A DNA stretch of 8,099 nucleotides from positions 1 to 8,099 of the forward strand of contig CAKRTP010000078.1 in assembly GCA_934402155.1 (NCBI GenBank), given 5' to 3'. The notes beneath the pieces were generated by a model, which was not told the DNA's origin, ran no database searches, and worked only from the letters and a program-made list of their open reading frames with translations. Below, piece after piece: positions 6,244 to 8,099 of the stretch. The stretch's first letter is position 1; every line of letters begins with the position of its first letter. The translations under genes and the position numbers were made by a program. The DNA comes from an uncultured Blautia sp. (lineage in GTDB: Bacteria > Bacillota > Clostridia > Lachnospirales > Lachnospiraceae).

Positions 6244-7848
6244 TTACCAGATATTGGACTCTACTGCCGCTCTCTCAATCGGCAGACCTTTGAGGTATCT
6301 GTCCATAAACTCATTAAATCCTTTGACGCCTTCCGGTTCCGGATCCAGTGTACTTCCTTCATTTCCAGCAAATACACGGTTATCCAGGAACTCATCCAGA
6401 GTTTCTCCATCTTTCTGGTCAACAAGATAAGCAGCCAGAAGTGCAATACCCCATGCGCCGCCCTCTCCTGCGGTTGACATAACAGATACCGGTGCATTCA
6501 CTGCATCTGCAAGGATCTGCTGTCCGACACCTTTGGTCTTGAACAGTCCGCCATGACCTAAAAGTCTGTCGATCCTGACATGCTCCTGGTCGATCAGAAT
6601 GTTCAGGCCAACACGCATGGCACCAAGGCAGGTATAAAGATTTGTCCTCATAAAGTTCGCAAGTGTAAATTTGCTCTCAGGGGAACGAACGAATAACGGG
6701 CGTCCCTCCTCGAATCCTGTCATATGCTCTCCGGAGAAATAGCAGTAAGACAGAAGTCCGCCACAATCCGGATCACCCTCCATAGCTTTGTTATAAAGGG
6801 TTCCAAAAAGTTTGTTCATATCCACTTCCATTCCCATTGCTTCTGCAAACTCTTTGAATATGTTTACCCATGCATTCAGATCAGAAGTACAGTTATTGGA
6901 ATGTGCCATGGCAACTGCATCACCTGCCGGTGTTGTTACCATATCGATTTCTTTATATGGTTTGGAAAGTGCTTTCTCAAGAACGATCATTGCAAATACG
7001 GAAGTACCTGCTGAAACATTTCCTGTACGCTGCTTTACACTGTTGGTCGCTACCATACCGGTTCCGGCATCACCTTCCGGCGGACACATCGGGATTCCGG
7101 CTTTGAGTCTGCCTGTCGGATCAAGGAACTTCGCGCCCTCTTCTGTCAAGGTTCCGGCATCCTGTCCTGCAACCAGAACTTCCGGCATAATGTCACGGAG
7201 TTTCCACGGAAATCCGTAAGATTCTACCAGACTGTCAAATTTCTCAACCATCTCCTGGTTGTAATCTTTTGTTTCAGAATCAACAGGAAACATACCTGCC
7301 GCATCACCGATACCGAGGACACGTTTCCCTGTCAGCATACGATGTACATATGCTTCCAGTGTACATATATAGTCAATATCCCTGACATGCTCTTCACCAT
7401 TCAGGATTGCCTGATACAGATGTGCAATACTCCATCTCTGCGGAATATTGTACTGGAAAAGTTCCATCAGCTTCTCAGATGCCTCACCCGTGATGTTATT
7501 TCTCCAGGTACGGAACGGAACAAGAAGTTTACCTTCTTTGTCAAACGGCATATATCCATGCATCATGGCACTGATTCCAAGCGCACCGACACTTGTCAGC
7601 TCTACACCGTATTTTTCCTGTACATCTCTTGTCAGATCACTGTAGCTTCCCTGTAATCCCCTGTGAATATCATCCAGAGAATAGGTCCATACACCATTTT
7701 CATAACGGTTTTCCCATTCGTAGCTTCCGGATGCGATCGGATTATATTTGTCATCTACCAGAACCGCTTTGATTCTGGTAGATCCGAACTCTATTCCAAG
7801 TGCTGTTTTGTTATTCAAAATAGCTGTCTTTGCTTCATTTACACTCAT
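6244..7848 (-). CDS. araB: FGGY-family carbohydrate kinase, probable L-ribulokinase
   Basis: I place the start at the ATG at 7846-7848 (534 residues), because GGAGG (7856-7860) lies 7 bases before it; an upstream in-frame ATG at 7881 would add 11 residues but has no comparable site. The protein has the two actin-like domains of FGGY kinases: phosphate-1 motif [15 protein letters not shown] (18-32), a central GDAGTG (259-264) whose Asp260 is the likely catalytic base, GNVSAGTS (276-283), and the C-terminal adenosine-binding GHGG (431-434) followed by [12 protein letters not shown] (443-454). It would phosphorylate a ketopentose with ATP in the cytoplasm. The gene lies 41 bases downstream of araA on the same strand, so L-ribulose is the expected substrate. 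It is a clostridial-type branch rather than a close match to E. coli AraB, and the first motif has Glu20 where many FGGY kinases have Asp. Xylulokinase is the main alternative. Confidence 0.82.
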   Translation of the reverse strand: MSVNEAKTAILNNKTALGIEFGSTRIKAVLVDDKYNPIASGSYEWENRYENGVWTYSLDDIHRGLQGSYSDLTRDVQEKYGVELTSVGALGISAMMHGYMPFDKEGKLLVPFRTWRNNITGEASEKLMELFQYNIPQRWSIAHLYQAILNGEEHVRDIDYICTLEAYVHRMLTGKRVLGIGDAAGMFPVDSETKDYNQEMVEKFDSLVESYGFPWKLRDIMPEVLVAGQDAGTLTEEGAKFLDPTGRLKAGIPMCPPEGDAGTGMVATNSVKQRTGNVSAGTSVFAMIVLEKALSKPYKEIDMVTTPAGDAVAMAHSNNCTSDLNAWVNIFKEFAEAMGMEVDMNKLFGTLYNKAMEGDPDCGGLLSYCYFSGEHMTGFEEGRPLFVRSPESKFTLANFMRTNLYTCLGAMRVGLNILIDQEHVRIDRLLGHGGLFKTKGVGQQILADAVNAPVSVMSTAGEGGAWGIALLAAYLVDQKDGETLDEFLDNRVFAGNEGSTLDPEPEGVKGFNEFMDRYLKGLPIERAAVESNIW

Positions 7849-7889
7849 TGTAAATCCTCCCGACTTCTGTGATTGCCACATCCGCCTCT
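7849..7889 (-). promoter_or_regulatory. araA-araB intergenic spacer with ribosome binding site
   Basis: The 41 bases between the araA stop and the kinase start contain GGAGG (7856-7860) and no terminator hairpin or promoter. This supports co-transcription and fixes the kinase start at 7848. Confidence 0.7.
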
Positions 7890-8099
7890 TTATTTTCTGA
7901 ATGCGATCTCATTCCATCTCAGTTCATTTTTGAAGTTGCGGATAGTTGTGTCTTTGTCAATGTAGACAGCTTCGATTCCCATTGCTGCTGCCCAGTCACC
8001 CATCTGTTCAGCTGTCAGATCATATGAGAATGCAGTATGATGAGCACCGCCTGCGAGGATCCATGCCTCTGCTCCTGTTGCCAGATTCGGCTGCGGAGT
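7890..8099 (-). CDS. araA: L-arabinose isomerase, C-terminal fragment (cut by window edge)
   Basis: The last 69 codons and the TAA stop are present. The segment contains [13 protein letters not shown], then [15 protein letters not shown] and the terminal [14 protein letters not shown], which together match the C-terminus of AraA; the GGAHHT motif carries a His of the metal/active-site region of this isomerase. AraA converts L-arabinose to L-ribulose in the cytoplasm. It is followed at 41 bases by the FGGY kinase, the expected next step. The rest of the gene and the operon promoter lie beyond base 8099. Confidence 0.93.
   Translation of the reverse strand, partial: TPQPNLATGAEAWILAGGAHHTAFSYDLTAEQMGDWAAAMGIEAVYIDKDTTIRNFKNELRWNEIAFRK

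Noticed and set aside
7849..7881. Upstream ATG at 7881 as the kinase start
   Set aside because: It lacks a good ribosome binding site, whereas the ATG at 7848 has GGAGG 7 bases upstream and the added 11 residues are not typical of the family.
1..8099. CRISPR arrays, insertion sequences, prophage or toxin-antitoxin genes
   Set aside because: No regularly spaced repeats, transposase-like proteins, terminal inverted repeats with target duplications or toxin-antitoxin pairs were seen on either strand.

Overview
The window looks like chromosomal DNA of a low-to-moderate-GC, probably spore-forming Clostridia, most likely Lachnospiraceae (the Blautia/Dorea/Ruminococcus neighbourhood). The reasons are strong GGAGG-type ribosome binding sites, AT-rich intergenic DNA between moderately GC-rich genes, a sporulation-type promoter in front of a tiny polar protein, and clostridial-style FruK, GlgX and AraA/FGGY-kinase proteins. 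This placement is inferred from protein style; no search was run.

Layout. Bases 1-53 (minus) are the first 17 codons of fruK (1-phosphofructokinase), with an excellent sigma-A promoter at 93-121. A perfect 14-bp inverted repeat follows at 190-225. A single-domain rhodanese is at 256-567 (minus). A minus-strand terminator at 626-661 ends a 62-residue Asn/Ser/Lys-rich protein gene (712-900, minus), which has a strong RBS and a sigma-G-like promoter. The 684 bases from 901 to 1584 hold no convincing gene but contain several signals: a hairpin terminator, a possible short minus-strand transcript, helically phased T-tracts, a 7-bp-arm palindrome and a promoter facing right.

The right-facing pair is an 802-residue fusion of a CDP-glycerol glycerophosphotransferase (TagB/TagF-like) domain with a GT4 glycosyltransferase domain (1585-3993), then glgX, an isoamylase-type glycogen debranching enzyme (4044-6176), 50 bases downstream. 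A perfect 12-bp hairpin at 6199-6228 separates glgX from the convergent L-arabinose genes.

The ara genes are on the minus strand: the C-terminal 69 codons of araA (L-arabinose isomerase, 7890-8099, cut by the window edge), then an FGGY kinase that is probably the L-ribulokinase (6244-7848). AraA makes L-ribulose and the kinase phosphorylates it; the epimerase AraD is not in this window.

Overall this is mostly housekeeping carbohydrate metabolism and cell-surface polymer synthesis. I see no mobile element, CRISPR array, tRNA, rRNA or defence system. The points most worth a second look are the TagF-GT4 fusion, the sporulation-type promoter on the tiny protein, and the signal-rich 901-1584 intergenic region.
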